Positions 16,704 through 25,366 of a stretch of DNA of 64,000 bases are shown here, piece after piece. Where the stretch lies: contig NZ_LQQA01000010.1 of NCBI RefSeq assembly GCF_002101965.1, positions 421,907-485,906 on the forward strand, read 5' to 3'. This stretch comes from Mycolicibacterium wolinskyi (GTDB lineage: Bacteria > Actinomycetota > Actinomycetes > Mycobacteriales > Mycobacteriaceae). The translations under genes were made by a program, and so were the position numbers. Below the pieces are notes generated by a model. That model was not told the origin of the DNA, ran no database searches, and worked only from the letters and a program-made list of their open reading frames with translations. The stretch's first letter is position 1. Each line of letters begins with the position of its first letter.

Positions 16704-16749
16704 AACGCCGTGGCGGATGTCCGAAAGGATGTCCGCCACGGCGTTTCTT
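16704..16749 (+). terminator. Intrinsic terminator hairpin
   Basis: AACGCCGTGGCGGA (16704-16717) pairs perfectly with TCCGCCACGGCGTT (16732-16745), an inner TCC-GAAA-GGA extends the stem, and TTTCTT follows. It terminates the His-rich secreted-protein transcript. Confidence 0.85.
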
Positions 16750-16956
16750 GTTGGGTATCCGAGGTAGCTGGCTGGAGGTCCGCAGCGGAGCCGCGCCTGC
16801 CCGCTCGGCGCTACGGGCGAAGGTCCCACTACCCGAACGGCGACCAGCGGCGCTTGGCGGCTCTTCGACGCACATCAGCACATCGAGAAGCCGCTACCAC
16901 CGGCCCGCGACTTCGTCTTCGCGCTGCTCAGATACCCAAGAATCATCCGAAAATGT

Positions 16957-16983
16957 ACTAGCACTCTCCTATTGCGAGTGCTA
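16957..16983. promoter_or_regulatory. CIRCE element (HrcA operator)
   Basis: CTAGCACTC, then nine bases, then GAGTGCTAA matches the CIRCE consensus TTAGCACTC-N9-GAGTGCTAA with one mismatch. A TAATAT -10-like hexamer begins at 16981, at its right end. It predicts HrcA repression of hsp18. Only half of an HspR (HAIR) site, CTTGAGT, is seen near 17029. Confidence 0.92.
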
Positions 16984-17056
16984 ATATCGGCGTTGCACAG
17001 TGATTGGCTGCCCGCCAGGGTGGCGGGCCTTGAGTCGACACAGGAGGTGGATTGCT

Positions 17057-17506
17057 GTGCTTCGTTTTGATCCGTTCAGTGACCTTGATGCGTTGACCAG
17101 GAGTTTGCTGTCAGGTGATGCCGGGTCAACTCGCACACCGCGGTTCATGCCGATGGACCTGTGCAAGATCGACGACCACTACGTCCTCACCGCGGATCTT
17201 CCGGGCATCGACCCGGGCTCGGTGGACGTGAACGTCGACAACGGCACACTGACCATCTCGGCACACCGGACCGCCCGCTCGGAGCAGTCCGTGCAGTGGC
17301 TGGCCAATGAGCGGTTCTTCGGCAGCTACCGACGGCAACTGTCGCTCGGCGACGGCGTCGACGCGTCGGCGATTTCCGCGACGTACGAGAACGGCGTTCT
17401 CACCGTCACGATCCCGATCGCCGAACGCGCCAAGCCACGCAAGATCGAGGTGGCCCACGGCGCCGACAGGAAGTCGATCGAGACCAACACCGTCGACGCA
17501 GATTAA
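17057..17506 (+). CDS. hsp18: Small heat-shock protein Hsp18 (18-kDa antigen type)
   Basis: This 149-aa alpha-crystallin-family chaperone starts MLRFDPFSDLDALTRSLL. It has the core VLTADLPGIDPGSVDVNVDN, an SYRRQLSLG strand, the signature ENGVLTVTIPIAERAKPRKI and a C-terminal tail, as in the M. leprae 18-kDa antigen. It forms ATP-independent holdase oligomers in the cytoplasm. The GTG at 17057 follows AGGAGG (17042-17047). A CIRCE element about 75 bases upstream suggests heat-inducible control by HrcA. The stop overlaps the stop of the convergent GNAT gene. Confidence 0.92.
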   Translation: MLRFDPFSDLDALTRSLLSGDAGSTRTPRFMPMDLCKIDDHYVLTADLPGIDPGSVDVNVDNGTLTISAHRTARSEQSVQWLANERFFGSYRRQLSLGDGVDASAISATYENGVLTVTIPIAERAKPRKIEVAHGADRKSIETNTVDAD

Positions 17507-18108
17507 TCAGGCCGGCCGCGGCGGTCCAACCTGAACCTCAGGTTGGACCGCACTGCCGGCCATTCGATGTCGATGATCGAATACACCACGGTGTCGCGGC
17601 GTATGCCGTCCGGCCCGAGTTGGTGGCTGCGCAGCACGCCGTCCTGCTTGGCGCCGAGCCGCTCGATCGCGGCCCGGCTCGCGAAGTTGAAGAAGTGGGT
17701 TCGGAATTCGACTGCGACGCAACCCAACTCGTCGAAGGCGTGGCTCAGCAGTAGCAGCTTGGCTTCGGCGTTGACTCCGGTGCCCCGCGCAGCTGCGATG
17801 TACCACGTGTGCCCGATCTCCAACCGTCGATTAGGGCCGTCGACGTTCAGATAGCTCGTCGAACCCACGAGCCGGCCGTCGAGGCTGCGCACGACGAAGC
17901 TGACTCCGTGATCGGCCGCGCGCAATTGCAGCATCCGCTCAACCCACCATTCGGCCGCGCCGGGCGCCGGTGTCATCGTGTACCACAGCGTGCCCAGTTC
18001 GCCGTCCGCAGCGACGTCGTCGATCTCCGGGATGTGCGCACGCGTCAACGGTTCCAACGTGACCCACCGTTCGCCGGTCAGCACCACCGGCGTCACGAAC
18101 CCGCTCAT
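17503..18108 (-). CDS. GNAT family acetyltransferase (RimJ/RimL-like)
   Basis: This 201-aa protein has the GNAT fold in the RimJ/RimL style: LTGERWVTLEPLTRAHIPEI at the N-terminus, SFVVRSLDGRLVGSTSYLNV, a CoA-loop region HTWYIAAARGTGVNAEAKLLLL and the FNFASRAAIERLGAKQDGV motif. It probably acetylates a protein N-terminus or small molecule. Its start ATG overlaps the stop of the upstream membrane-protein gene by one base (TGATG). Confidence 0.85.
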   Translation of the reverse strand: MSGFVTPVVLTGERWVTLEPLTRAHIPEIDDVAADGELGTLWYTMTPAPGAAEWWVERMLQLRAADHGVSFVVRSLDGRLVGSTSYLNVDGPNRRLEIGHTWYIAAARGTGVNAEAKLLLLSHAFDELGCVAVEFRTHFFNFASRAAIERLGAKQDGVLRSHQLGPDGIRRDTVVYSIIDIEWPAVRSNLRFRLDRRGRPD

Positions 18109-18524
18109 CAACGCCCCACCGTCGCCACCAGCGCCCACACCGAGCACACCACCGCCAGCAGCGCCAACCCGCCGCCGACATACAGCCCATACCCGGCCGC
18201 GACCGGCGGTTTGACGTTGAGCGTGTAGTACCACACCGTCAGTGCGACGAGAACCAATGAAATCAGCACTCCGGCAAGCGATGCCCAGCGTTCGGAGATG
18301 CCTTGCCCGGCCATCGCGCCCGCGACGATGAGGGTGGACCCGAGCAGCACGATGAGCTGACCCGGCCCGAAGCCGCGTGGCAGCACGATGCTGCCGACCG
18401 CTCCGCCGATCGCGTTGGCCCGGCCACCGCCGTCGGCGCCGGTGGTCAACCAGGGCAACCAAGCGGCGACCACCACGATCGCCGCACACAGTGCCACCAG
18501 CCATCCTGGACGCAGACGAACCAT
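18108..18524 (-). CDS. Four-TM membrane protein, unknown
   Basis: This 138-aa protein starts MVRLRPGWLVALCAAIV and has four hydrophobic helices (about residues 7-25, 47-67, 77-98 and 107-132). The loop between helices 1 and 2 has WLTTGADGGGRANAIGG, resembling the Trp-rich small actinobacterial membrane proteins of unknown role. It is coupled to the GNAT gene downstream and divergent from the cupin gene, whose start is only 19 bases away. Confidence 0.65.
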   Translation of the reverse strand: MVRLRPGWLVALCAAIVVVAAWLPWLTTGADGGGRANAIGGAVGSIVLPRGFGPGQLIVLLGSTLIVAGAMAGQGISERWASLAGVLISLVLVALTVWYYTLNVKPPVAAGYGLYVGGGLALLAVVCSVWALVATVGR

Positions 18525-18543
18525 ACCGACGAGACTATCGGGT

Positions 18544-18990
18544 GTGACCGAACTACCCGACTGGGCCAGGCGACTCGACCTCGCCCCACATCCCGAAGGC
18601 GGTTGGTACCGGGAGACCTGGCGCAGCGAGCTGACCATCAGCCAGTCATCGCTGCCGTCGGGCTACACCGGACCGCGCAGCGCCGGCACCGCGATCCTGT
18701 TCCTGCTCATGCCGGGCCAGCAGTCGGCGTGGCACACCGTGCGCAGTGCCGAACTGTGGTTCCACCATCGCGGCAGCCCACTGTTGTTGGAGATCGGCGC
18801 ACAACAGGACAGTGCGACAACGCATCTGCTGGGCTCCGACATCACCGCGCGCCAGCAACCACAGGTGCTTGTTCCGCCTGGGCACTGGCAACGTGCCCGG
18901 CCCCGCGACGACGAACCGTCCCTCGTCAGTTGTGTCGTGGTGCCCGGCTTCGACTTCGCCGACTTCGCGCTGGCAGCGTCTACCGACTGA
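18544..18990 (+). CDS. Cupin superfamily (DUF985) protein
   Basis: This 148-aa protein matches the cupin_5/DUF985 family: LAPHPEGGWYRETWRS near the start, SAGTAILFLLMPGQQSAWH, ELWFHHRGSPLLL and FDFADFALA at the end. These are single-domain beta-barrels proposed to act as epimerase-like or sugar-binding proteins. The GTG start at 18544 has no strong ribosome site and lies close to the divergent gene, so a leaderless transcript is possible. The 3' end overlaps the convergent BKACE gene by 11 bases. Confidence 0.85.
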   Translation: MTELPDWARRLDLAPHPEGGWYRETWRSELTISQSSLPSGYTGPRSAGTAILFLLMPGQQSAWHTVRSAELWFHHRGSPLLLEIGAQQDSATTHLLGSDITARQQPQVLVPPGHWQRARPRDDEPSLVSCVVVPGFDFADFALAASTD

Positions 18991-19705
18991 GCAGCCGCAT
19001 CGCCGCCGCGACGAGCGCCGCGTTGTCCGGCGCGGGGGCGCCGTCGGGAAGCAAGAGGGTGTCCTCCAAGCCGATTCGGACCTGGACGCGTTTCGCGCCT
19101 GCGTGTTCCAGTAGGGGCCAACAGCTTTCGTCTTCGCCGTGCAACAACACCGGCATCGGCAGGTTGGCGGACATGATCTCGCCGAGGAGCACGTCGGCGG
19201 TGGTCGTGTCACTGTCAGGTGGCAGCTCCACCATGGCGCGCATACAGTGCTCGGCGAGATCTGACCCCGCCCACGCCAGCGCTGCCTCGGCGTCGAACAG
19301 CCCCGCCTCGACGCCGATGCCCTTGCTCAGCAAGAGCCGAGCGAGATCCTCGGTACCCGGCTCGTGCCAGTTGACCGATGCGAAGTCGGGCAGTACATCC
19401 CATGCCTCGACGGCCCGCAGTCGAGCCCGAGGATCGGGTAGTGCCCAGTAGCCGGTCGTGACACCGAGCGGTAGGCCGGGGACGGCTTGGCGCACCGCCG
19501 ACACCGCCGCGGCGACGTGCTCGGGCGCCAGGGAGTCCACGCCGTCTGCGGTCTTGGGGTGCAGGTGCACGGCCACCGCCCCGGCACGATGGACCGCGAC
19601 AGCCGCGTCGGCCAGTTGCTCAGGCGTCACCGGCAGGGATGGGTGTTGATCCGGGGTGCGTGCGCCGTTGATGCACGCCTTGAGGTAGATCTCGTGACGA
19701 GGCAT
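18980..19705 (-). CDS. BKACE-family (3-keto-5-aminohexanoate cleavage-like) enzyme
   Basis: This 241-aa TIM-barrel protein has the BKACE/DUF849 motifs IYLKACINGART at the N-terminus, AVAVHLHPKTADG (metal-binding His), LPLGVTTGYWAL, FASVNWHEPG and VLLHGEDE. The family condenses a beta-keto acid with acetyl-CoA. It is shorter than the canonical Kce enzymes (about 270-300 aa), so its substrate may differ. The start ATG is at 19705; the VOC gene downstream of it in map order is upstream in transcription. Confidence 0.78.
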   Translation of the reverse strand: MPRHEIYLKACINGARTPDQHPSLPVTPEQLADAAVAVHRAGAVAVHLHPKTADGVDSLAPEHVAAAVSAVRQAVPGLPLGVTTGYWALPDPRARLRAVEAWDVLPDFASVNWHEPGTEDLARLLLSKGIGVEAGLFDAEAALAWAGSDLAEHCMRAMVELPPDSDTTTADVLLGEIMSANLPMPVLLHGEDESCWPLLEHAGAKRVQVRIGLEDTLLLPDGAPAPDNAALVAAAMRLLSR

Positions 19706-19743
19706 GGTTTCAGAGGTACCCGCACCCACCCCGTCGACACACC

Positions 19744-20517
19744 TCAGCCCTGCAAAGATGACAGGTTGAACCCGGCTCCGGTCGGGTCGGCCACCGCGGC
19801 CAGCCTGCCGTACGGGGTGTCCTCGGCCGCACGTGCCACCGAGCCGCCATTGTCGACGATCAACTCGATGGTCTTGTCGACGTCTTCGGCGCCCATGAAG
19901 CAGGTCCACGTCGACGGCACGCCCTCCGGCAGGTACACGCTGCCGTCCATCACGCCCACGAGTTCCTCACCGTCGAATGCGGCTGTGCTGTAGCGAAATT
20001 CGTCGGTGTCCGACACCGTCTTGGTGGTCCAGCCGAACACCGTGCGGTAGAAGTCGAGCGATGCGGCATAGTCGCGGGTGGTCAGCTGGTGATACAGCGG
20101 CGCCCCATGTTCGTTGAACGCCTCCGATCCCTGATGCCCCGCGGGCTGCCACACCCCGAAGAACGCTCCGGCCGGGTCCGTGATCATCGCCATCCGGCCC
20201 TTGGCCGGGATGTCCATGACGCCACCACAGTTGCTGCCGCCGGCCGCAGTGGCCGCGGCCACGGTGGCCTCGGCGTCGGCGGTGTGCAGATAAGTGGTCC
20301 AGAAGTCGGGCGAATTCCACTGCGGATCGTTGTGCATGATCCCGGCGACCACACGCCCGTCCAGGAACGCACTGACGTAGCCGCCGTACTCCTCGCCGCC
20401 GGTTTCGAAGGTCCAGCCGAACACCGCGCCGTAGAACCGCTTGGCCCGCTCGACGTCGGAAGTGGTCAGGTCGATCCAGGTGGGGGCGCCCAGCGGGGCG
20501 GTCTGACGGGTAACCAC
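19744..20517 (-). CDS. Two-domain VOC (glyoxalase/bleomycin-resistance-like) protein
   Basis: This 257-aa protein has two vicinal-oxygen-chelate domains. The first (about residues 8-125) has PTWIDLTTSDVERAKRFYGA and MAMITDPAGAFFGVW; the second (135-257) has QLTTRDYAASLDFYRTVFGW and AAVADPTGAGFNL. It resembles mycobacterial Rv0911/Rv0577-type proteins. No resistance or lyase activity can be inferred. The GTG at 20517 follows AAGGAG. It sits 76 bases after the end of the E2 gene on the same strand and could be the last gene of that operon. Confidence 0.85.
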   Translation of the reverse strand: MVTRQTAPLGAPTWIDLTTSDVERAKRFYGAVFGWTFETGGEEYGGYVSAFLDGRVVAGIMHNDPQWNSPDFWTTYLHTADAEATVAAATAAGGSNCGGVMDIPAKGRMAMITDPAGAFFGVWQPAGHQGSEAFNEHGAPLYHQLTTRDYAASLDFYRTVFGWTTKTVSDTDEFRYSTAAFDGEELVGVMDGSVYLPEGVPSTWTCFMGAEDVDKTIELIVDNGGSVARAAEDTPYGRLAAVADPTGAGFNLSSLQG

Positions 20518-20593
20518 GATGATGTCTCCTTCACGGTGTGCGGTCGGTCATGGGTACCGACCGAAGCCGCGAACAAAACTCATCGCGGACGTG

Positions 20594-21784
20594 TCAGGCG
20601 ACGATGCGCAACGGGTTCTCGAGCAGCGTCGTCAGATCACGCAGGAACACCGCACCGGTCGCGCCGTCGATCGCCCGGTGGTCTGCCGAGAGCGTCAGCC
20701 GCAGGATCTTTCGGGCCACCACCTCGCCGTCGATCAGGCGCAATTCGTCGGTGGCCGCGCCGACCGCGAGGATCGCGGCCTCGGGCGGATTGATGACCGC
20801 GGCGAACTGCTCGATACCGAACATGCCGAGGTTGGAGATCGTGAACGTGCCGCCGGACATCTCGTCGGCCCGCAACTTGCCGATCCGGGCGCGCCCGGCC
20901 ATCTCCTTGGTCTCCACGGCGATCTGCGACACGGACTTGCGGTCGGCGTCGCGGACCACCGGCACCACGAGACCGGCCTCCACGGCGACCGCGACGCCGA
21001 TGTGCACACCGTGATGGTGCAGCAGCACGTCACCGCCGAACGACACGTTCACGCCGGGATTGCTGCGCAGGGCCGACGCCACGGCGCGGACGATGAAGTC
21101 GTTGACACTGACCTTCGGACCGTCCGCGGCCCGCAGGCTGTCATTGACGGTCTCCCGGAACGCCAGCAATGCAGTGACGTCCACGGCCGCGGTGAGATAG
21201 AAGTGCGGTGCGGTCTGCTTGCTCTCCGTGAGGCGCTTGGCCGCGACCCGCTGCAACGTGGTCAGCGGCACCGCGTCGAAGTCGCCTTCGACAGGCGTTG
21301 GGGCGGCCGGTGTTTCGGCGGGACGCACGTTCTCGACATCTTTGCGGATGATCCGGCCTCCGGGTCCACTCCCGGTCACGGCGGCCAGGTCGACACCGTT
21401 CTCGGCGGCGATCTTGCGGGCCAGCGGTGAGGCTTTCGGCCGATCGCCGGACGCCTGCGGTGCGGCTGGCGCAGGTGCCGGGGCTGGTGGGGTTGCGGCG
21501 GGAGCGGGCGCGGGCGTTGGTGCGCCGACCGGCTCGGTCGAGGCGCCGCTCCCGTCGCCGATGACGGCGATGGGAATACCGATGGGCACACGGTCGCCCT
21601 CGCCGGCAAGCATGCGCTCGAGGATGCCCTCGTCGTAGGACTCGAGCTCCATGATGGCCTTATCGGTTTCGATCTCGGCAAGAATGTCGCCGCGCTCCAC
21701 CCGATCGCCGATGTTCTTGTGCCAGGCGATGATTACGCCCTCTTCCATCGTGTCAGAGAGCCGGGGCATGGTGATTTCAGGCAC
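20594..21784 (-). CDS. 2-oxoacid dehydrogenase E2 (dihydrolipoyl acyltransferase)
   Basis: This 396-aa protein has three parts: one lipoyl domain with ETDKA (Lys42 lipoylated), an Ala/Pro linker, a peripheral-subunit-binding domain (KASPLARKIAAENGVDL), and the catalytic domain ending in DHRAIDG (His369/Asp373). It transfers the acyl group to CoA in a pyruvate- or acetoin-dehydrogenase-type complex. It follows the E1beta gene by 19 bases on the same strand. A single lipoyl domain and heterodimeric E1 fit the PDH/acetoin dehydrogenase class rather than the homodimeric AceE type. Confidence 0.92.
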   Translation of the reverse strand: MPEITMPRLSDTMEEGVIIAWHKNIGDRVERGDILAEIETDKAIMELESYDEGILERMLAGEGDRVPIGIPIAVIGDGSGASTEPVGAPTPAPAPAATPPAPAPAPAAPQASGDRPKASPLARKIAAENGVDLAAVTGSGPGGRIIRKDVENVRPAETPAAPTPVEGDFDAVPLTTLQRVAAKRLTESKQTAPHFYLTAAVDVTALLAFRETVNDSLRAADGPKVSVNDFIVRAVASALRSNPGVNVSFGGDVLLHHHGVHIGVAVAVEAGLVVPVVRDADRKSVSQIAVETKEMAGRARIGKLRADEMSGGTFTISNLGMFGIEQFAAVINPPEAAILAVGAATDELRLIDGEVVARKILRLTLSADHRAIDGATGAVFLRDLTTLLENPLRIVA

Positions 21785-21803
21785 GTGCGTTCCTCAGGTT
21801 GTC

Positions 21804-22796
21804 TCAGAGCCGGCCGACGGCGGCCAGTGTTTCGCGCGCCGCGGTGTAGAGCGATTCGGCCGAGGGCAGCGCGGCCTGCTCGAGCGGTTTGGCGTAGGGC
21901 AGGGGAACTTCGGCGGCCGCGACGCGGCGCACCGGGGCGTCGAGGTAATCGAACGCGCCGTCGGAAATGGACGCGGCGACCTCGGCGCCGATGCCGTAGG
22001 TGAGCCAGTCGTCCTCGGCGATGACGGCACAGCCGGTCTTGCGGACCGAATCCACCAGGGTGTCCCGGTCGAGCGGACGCAGGCTGCGCAGATCGATGAC
22101 CTCGGCTTCGATTCCGTCCTCATCGTGCAGCCGCCGCGCGACCTGCGTTGCGACAGCGGCCATCCGGGAGTAGCCGATGATTGTGATGTCGGTTCCGACC
22201 CGGCGCACCGCGGCCTTGCCGATTTCGGCGGGCGCCAGGTCGGCGGGTACCTCACCCTTGGTGTTGTAGAGCGCCAGGTTCTCCAGGAACAGCACGGGGT
22301 CGTCGTCGCGGATCGCGGCCCGCAACAGCGCACGTGCGTCGGCCGGGGTGCTCGGTGCGACCACCTTGAGCCCCGGGACGAACGCGTAGTAGAGCTCGAT
22401 GTTCTGGGAATGCGTTGCGCCGAGCTGTTGTCCGCCACCGCCCGGCGTTCGGATGACCATGGGCACGCTGGTCTGCCCGCCGAACATGCCGTAGATCTTG
22501 GCGGCGTGGTTGACGATCTGGTCGAGCGCGAGCAGCGAGAAGTTGATCGTCATGATCTCGACAACCGGCCGCAGCCCGAGCATCGCGGCCCCCACGGCAG
22601 CGCCGACGAAACCTTCCTCGGCGATCGGGGTATCGCGCACGCGCTTCTCGCCGAACTCGGCGAGCAGCCCGGCGGTGATCTTGTACGAGCCTTCGAAGAT
22701 CCCGATCTCCTCGCCGATCAGGAAGACCGAATCGTCGCGCTGCATTTCCTCACGCAGGGTGTCGCGCAGCGCTTCGCGATAACTGATGACAGACAA
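21804..22796 (-). CDS. 2-oxoacid dehydrogenase E1 component beta subunit
   Basis: This 330-aa transketolase-like beta subunit starts SVISYREALRDTLREEMQRD. It has the GEEIGIFEGSYKITAGLL segment, RVRDTPIAEEGFVGAAVGAA, a conserved TRTPGGGGQQLGATHSQN-like region and a C-terminal VIDLRSLRPLDRDTL. It pairs with E1alpha to decarboxylate a 2-oxoacid (or cleave acetoin) using thiamine diphosphate. It lies 27 bases after E1alpha in the same operon. Confidence 0.93.
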   Translation of the reverse strand: MSVISYREALRDTLREEMQRDDSVFLIGEEIGIFEGSYKITAGLLAEFGEKRVRDTPIAEEGFVGAAVGAAMLGLRPVVEIMTINFSLLALDQIVNHAAKIYGMFGGQTSVPMVIRTPGGGGQQLGATHSQNIELYYAFVPGLKVVAPSTPADARALLRAAIRDDDPVLFLENLALYNTKGEVPADLAPAEIGKAAVRRVGTDITIIGYSRMAAVATQVARRLHDEDGIEAEVIDLRSLRPLDRDTLVDSVRKTGCAVIAEDDWLTYGIGAEVAASISDGAFDYLDAPVRRVAAAEVPLPYAKPLEQAALPSAESLYTAARETLAAVGRL

Positions 22797-22823
22797 CGGT
22801 TTTCCTTCTTGCTGGGAATGCGG

Positions 22824-23861
22824 TCAGAACAATGGGTCAGCGGGCAGCCGGCGCGACTCACCGGGAACCGGGGTCGCATACGTGTAGTCGAACAACGTCG
22901 ACGGATCGGGGTGCGGGCTGGCGTCGGCGAACGCGACGGCGGCGTCGGCCTCTTCCTGCGCGGACTTCTCCAGCGCCGCGGCGCCGTCTTCGTCGAAGGC
23001 GCCGGCACGTAGCAGCGTGTGTTTGAAGAGCGTCAGCGGATCGGCCTCGTGCGCGGCGGCCACGTCACTTTCGGTGCGGTACTTGGCCGGATCGACCACG
23101 GAGTGCCCGCGCAGGCGATGGCTGACGGCTTCCAGCAGCGCGGGTTTGCCTTCGGTGCGGGCCGCCTCGACCAGCCGGCGTGCGGCGTCGCGAACCGCCA
23201 GCACATCGGTGCCGTCGACCCGCTCACCCGTCATCCGGTACGCCGCGGCACGTTTGTAGAGCTCGGGTTCGGCCGACGACTTCTCGACGGTCGTCCCCAT
23301 GCCGAGGTTGTTGTTGATCACGACGAACACCACGGGCAGCCGCCACAACGCGGCGATGTTGAGCGACTCGTGGAAGGCACCGATGTTGGTGGTGCCGTCG
23401 CCCATCTGGCACATCACGACGTCGTCGCCGCCGCGGTAGTCGATCGCCAGCGCGGCGCCGACCGCGAGCGGAAGTTGGCCGCCGACAATGCCGTAACCGC
23501 CGAGCAGGCGCGTCTCGGTGTCGTACATGTGCATGGACCCACCCCACCCCTTGGAGGTGCCGGTGGTGCGGCCGAACAGTTCGGCCATGACCCGTTTGGG
23601 GTCGATGCCTTTGGCGATCGCGTAGCCGTGCTCGCGGTAGTTCGTGAACAGGTAGTCGGTGGGGCGCAGCGCAGCCATCAGGCCGACGACCGTCGCCTCC
23701 TCACCGAGGTTGAGATGGCAGTAACCACCCACCTTCGCCTGGGTGTAGCCCTGCGCGGCGCGCTCCTCGAACCGCCGGATCAACACCATCTGGCGGTAGT
23801 AGCCGCACAGGGTTTCGAGATCTTCTCCGACATGGGTCGGCCGGTCGATCGTGTCGGTCAT
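22824..23861 (-). CDS. 2-oxoacid dehydrogenase E1 component alpha subunit
   Basis: This 345-aa thiamine-diphosphate-binding subunit has YRQMVLIRRFEERAAQGYTQ at the N-terminus, GGYCHLNLGEEATVVGL, KGWGGSMHMYD and the ThDP motif MGDGTTNIGAFHESLN...NNN. RLRGHSVVDPAKYR is the conserved phosphorylation-loop region. These features fit PdhA/AcoA-type subunits with pyruvate or acetoin as likely substrate. It lies 10 bases after the lipoamide dehydrogenase gene. Confidence 0.93.
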   Translation of the reverse strand: MTDTIDRPTHVGEDLETLCGYYRQMVLIRRFEERAAQGYTQAKVGGYCHLNLGEEATVVGLMAALRPTDYLFTNYREHGYAIAKGIDPKRVMAELFGRTTGTSKGWGGSMHMYDTETRLLGGYGIVGGQLPLAVGAALAIDYRGGDDVVMCQMGDGTTNIGAFHESLNIAALWRLPVVFVVINNNLGMGTTVEKSSAEPELYKRAAAYRMTGERVDGTDVLAVRDAARRLVEAARTEGKPALLEAVSHRLRGHSVVDPAKYRTESDVAAAHEADPLTLFKHTLLRAGAFDEDGAAALEKSAQEEADAAVAFADASPHPDPSTLFDYTYATPVPGESRRLPADPLF

Positions 23862-23871
23862 CGGGTGCTCC

Positions 23872-25308
23872 TCAACGCTTCGGCGGAGTGATGTGTACGG
23901 GCAGGCCCAGCGCGGCGAGTGCGGCTTCCATGCCGATCTCGCCGAGCGTCGGGTGTGCGTGGATGGTGTCGGCGAGTTCGTCGAGCGTGGCCTCGAGCGT
24001 GATCGCCAACGCGCCCTCGGTGATCAGGTCGCTGGCGGACGGGCCGATGATGTGCACGCCGAGCACTTCACCGTACTGCCGGCCGGCCACGATCTTCACG
24101 AAACCCTCGGTGTCGCCGAAGGTTCGGGCCCGGCCGAGCGCGGCGAACGGGAACTTCGCCGTGACCGGGTCATGCCCGGCCGCCTTCGCCGCGTCCTCGG
24201 TGAGGCCGACGCTCGCGATCTCGGGGTGGGTGAACGTGGCGGCGGGCACGACGTTGTAGTCGATCTGCTTGTCGTGGCCGACAAGGACGTCGGCCGCGGT
24301 CAGACCCTGGTGCGATGCGACGTGCGCGAGCAGGGCCTTACCGGTGACGTCGCCGATCGCGTAGACGTGGTCGATGTTCGTGCGGAGTTTCTCGTCGACG
24401 GCGATGAACCCCCGCGCGTCGACGGCAACCCCCGCCGCGTCGAGGCTGAGATCGGCCGTGTTCGGTTTGCGGCCCACCCCGAAAAGCACCACATCGGCGT
24501 CGATTTCGGCGGCCTCCGGCCCGTCGACCGTCACGCGCAATGCGTCCGCTTGGGCGATCGAGGTGACGGTGGATTCGGTGAGCACCGTGATGCCACGTTG
24601 CTTGAACGAGCGGCCCAGTGCCGCACCGATTTCGGCATCTTCGGCGGGGACGAGCGTGCTGCGCATCTCGACGAGAGTCACCGTGCTGCCGAATGCCGCG
24701 AACAGGCTGGCCCATTCGGCGCCGACGGCGCTGCCCCCGACGATCACGACCCGTTCGGGCACACTGGTCAGTCCGAACGCGCCGTCGGACGTGATCACGC
24801 CGGGCAGGTCGGCACCCGGTATGGGCAACCGGATGGGCGTGGAACCGGTCGCGATGATGACGTCGCGCGCGGTGGCGGCGTCGACGAGCTGCCCCGGGGT
24901 GGCCGCGTAGCGCGGTCCGTCGATTGCTGCGACGTCGTAGATGTCGACCGTCGTCGCGCTGGTGAACCGGGCGTGTCCCTCAATCACGGTGACGCCGTTG
25001 GCTTTCAGCAATCCGGCGACACCGTCGGTCAGGCCGGTGACCACCTCGGTCATGCGGCCACGCACCGCGGCGTAGTCGAAACCGACGTTGTCGGCACGTA
25101 TTCCGTACTCGGCGGCGTCGCGCACGGTCTGCAGCACCTCGGCGGACCGCAGCATGGCCTTGGTGGGGATACAGCCCCAGTTCAGGCACACTCCGCCCGG
25201 GCGTTCCTTTTCCACCAGGCCGACCGAGAGCCCGTGTTGGGCCGCCCGGATCGCCGCCACATAGCCGCCGGGGCCACCGCCGATAACCAGAAGGTCGAAC
25301 TCACGCAC
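23872..25308 (-). CDS. Dihydrolipoamide dehydrogenase (E3)
   Basis: This 478-aa flavoprotein disulfide reductase has the FAD site LLVIGGGPGGYVAAIRAAQ, the redox pair CLNWGC (Cys41, Cys46), an NAD site VVIVGGSAVGAEWASLFAAFG and the C-terminal catalytic HAHPTLGE (His452, Glu457). It reoxidises the lipoyl groups of E2. The GTG at 25308 places the Rossmann motif at the N-terminus; upstream frame extension is spurious. It is the first enzyme gene of the operon, 58 bases after the pucR-type gene. Confidence 0.92.
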   Translation of the reverse strand: MREFDLLVIGGGPGGYVAAIRAAQHGLSVGLVEKERPGGVCLNWGCIPTKAMLRSAEVLQTVRDAAEYGIRADNVGFDYAAVRGRMTEVVTGLTDGVAGLLKANGVTVIEGHARFTSATTVDIYDVAAIDGPRYAATPGQLVDAATARDVIIATGSTPIRLPIPGADLPGVITSDGAFGLTSVPERVVIVGGSAVGAEWASLFAAFGSTVTLVEMRSTLVPAEDAEIGAALGRSFKQRGITVLTESTVTSIAQADALRVTVDGPEAAEIDADVVLFGVGRKPNTADLSLDAAGVAVDARGFIAVDEKLRTNIDHVYAIGDVTGKALLAHVASHQGLTAADVLVGHDKQIDYNVVPAATFTHPEIASVGLTEDAAKAAGHDPVTAKFPFAALGRARTFGDTEGFVKIVAGRQYGEVLGVHIIGPSASDLITEGALAITLEATLDELADTIHAHPTLGEIGMEAALAALGLPVHITPPKR

Positions 25309-25366
25309 GCCCTTGAGTCTGCTGCGGTGTGAGCGCGGCCACCATGGGCGACGGCCCAGCGTTGAG

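Larger units (their letters stand above)
16688..17056. other. Intergenic region holding a terminator and the hsp18 promoter
   Basis: This 369-base region between the His-rich gene and hsp18 contains a strong hairpin terminator (16704-16749) and a CIRCE operator (16957-16983). The 200 bases between them show no convincing gene. Confidence 0.7.

Noticed and set aside
17029..17052. HspR (HAIR) site before hsp18
   Set aside because: Only the left half CTTGAGT is present; the ACTCAAG half is missing.
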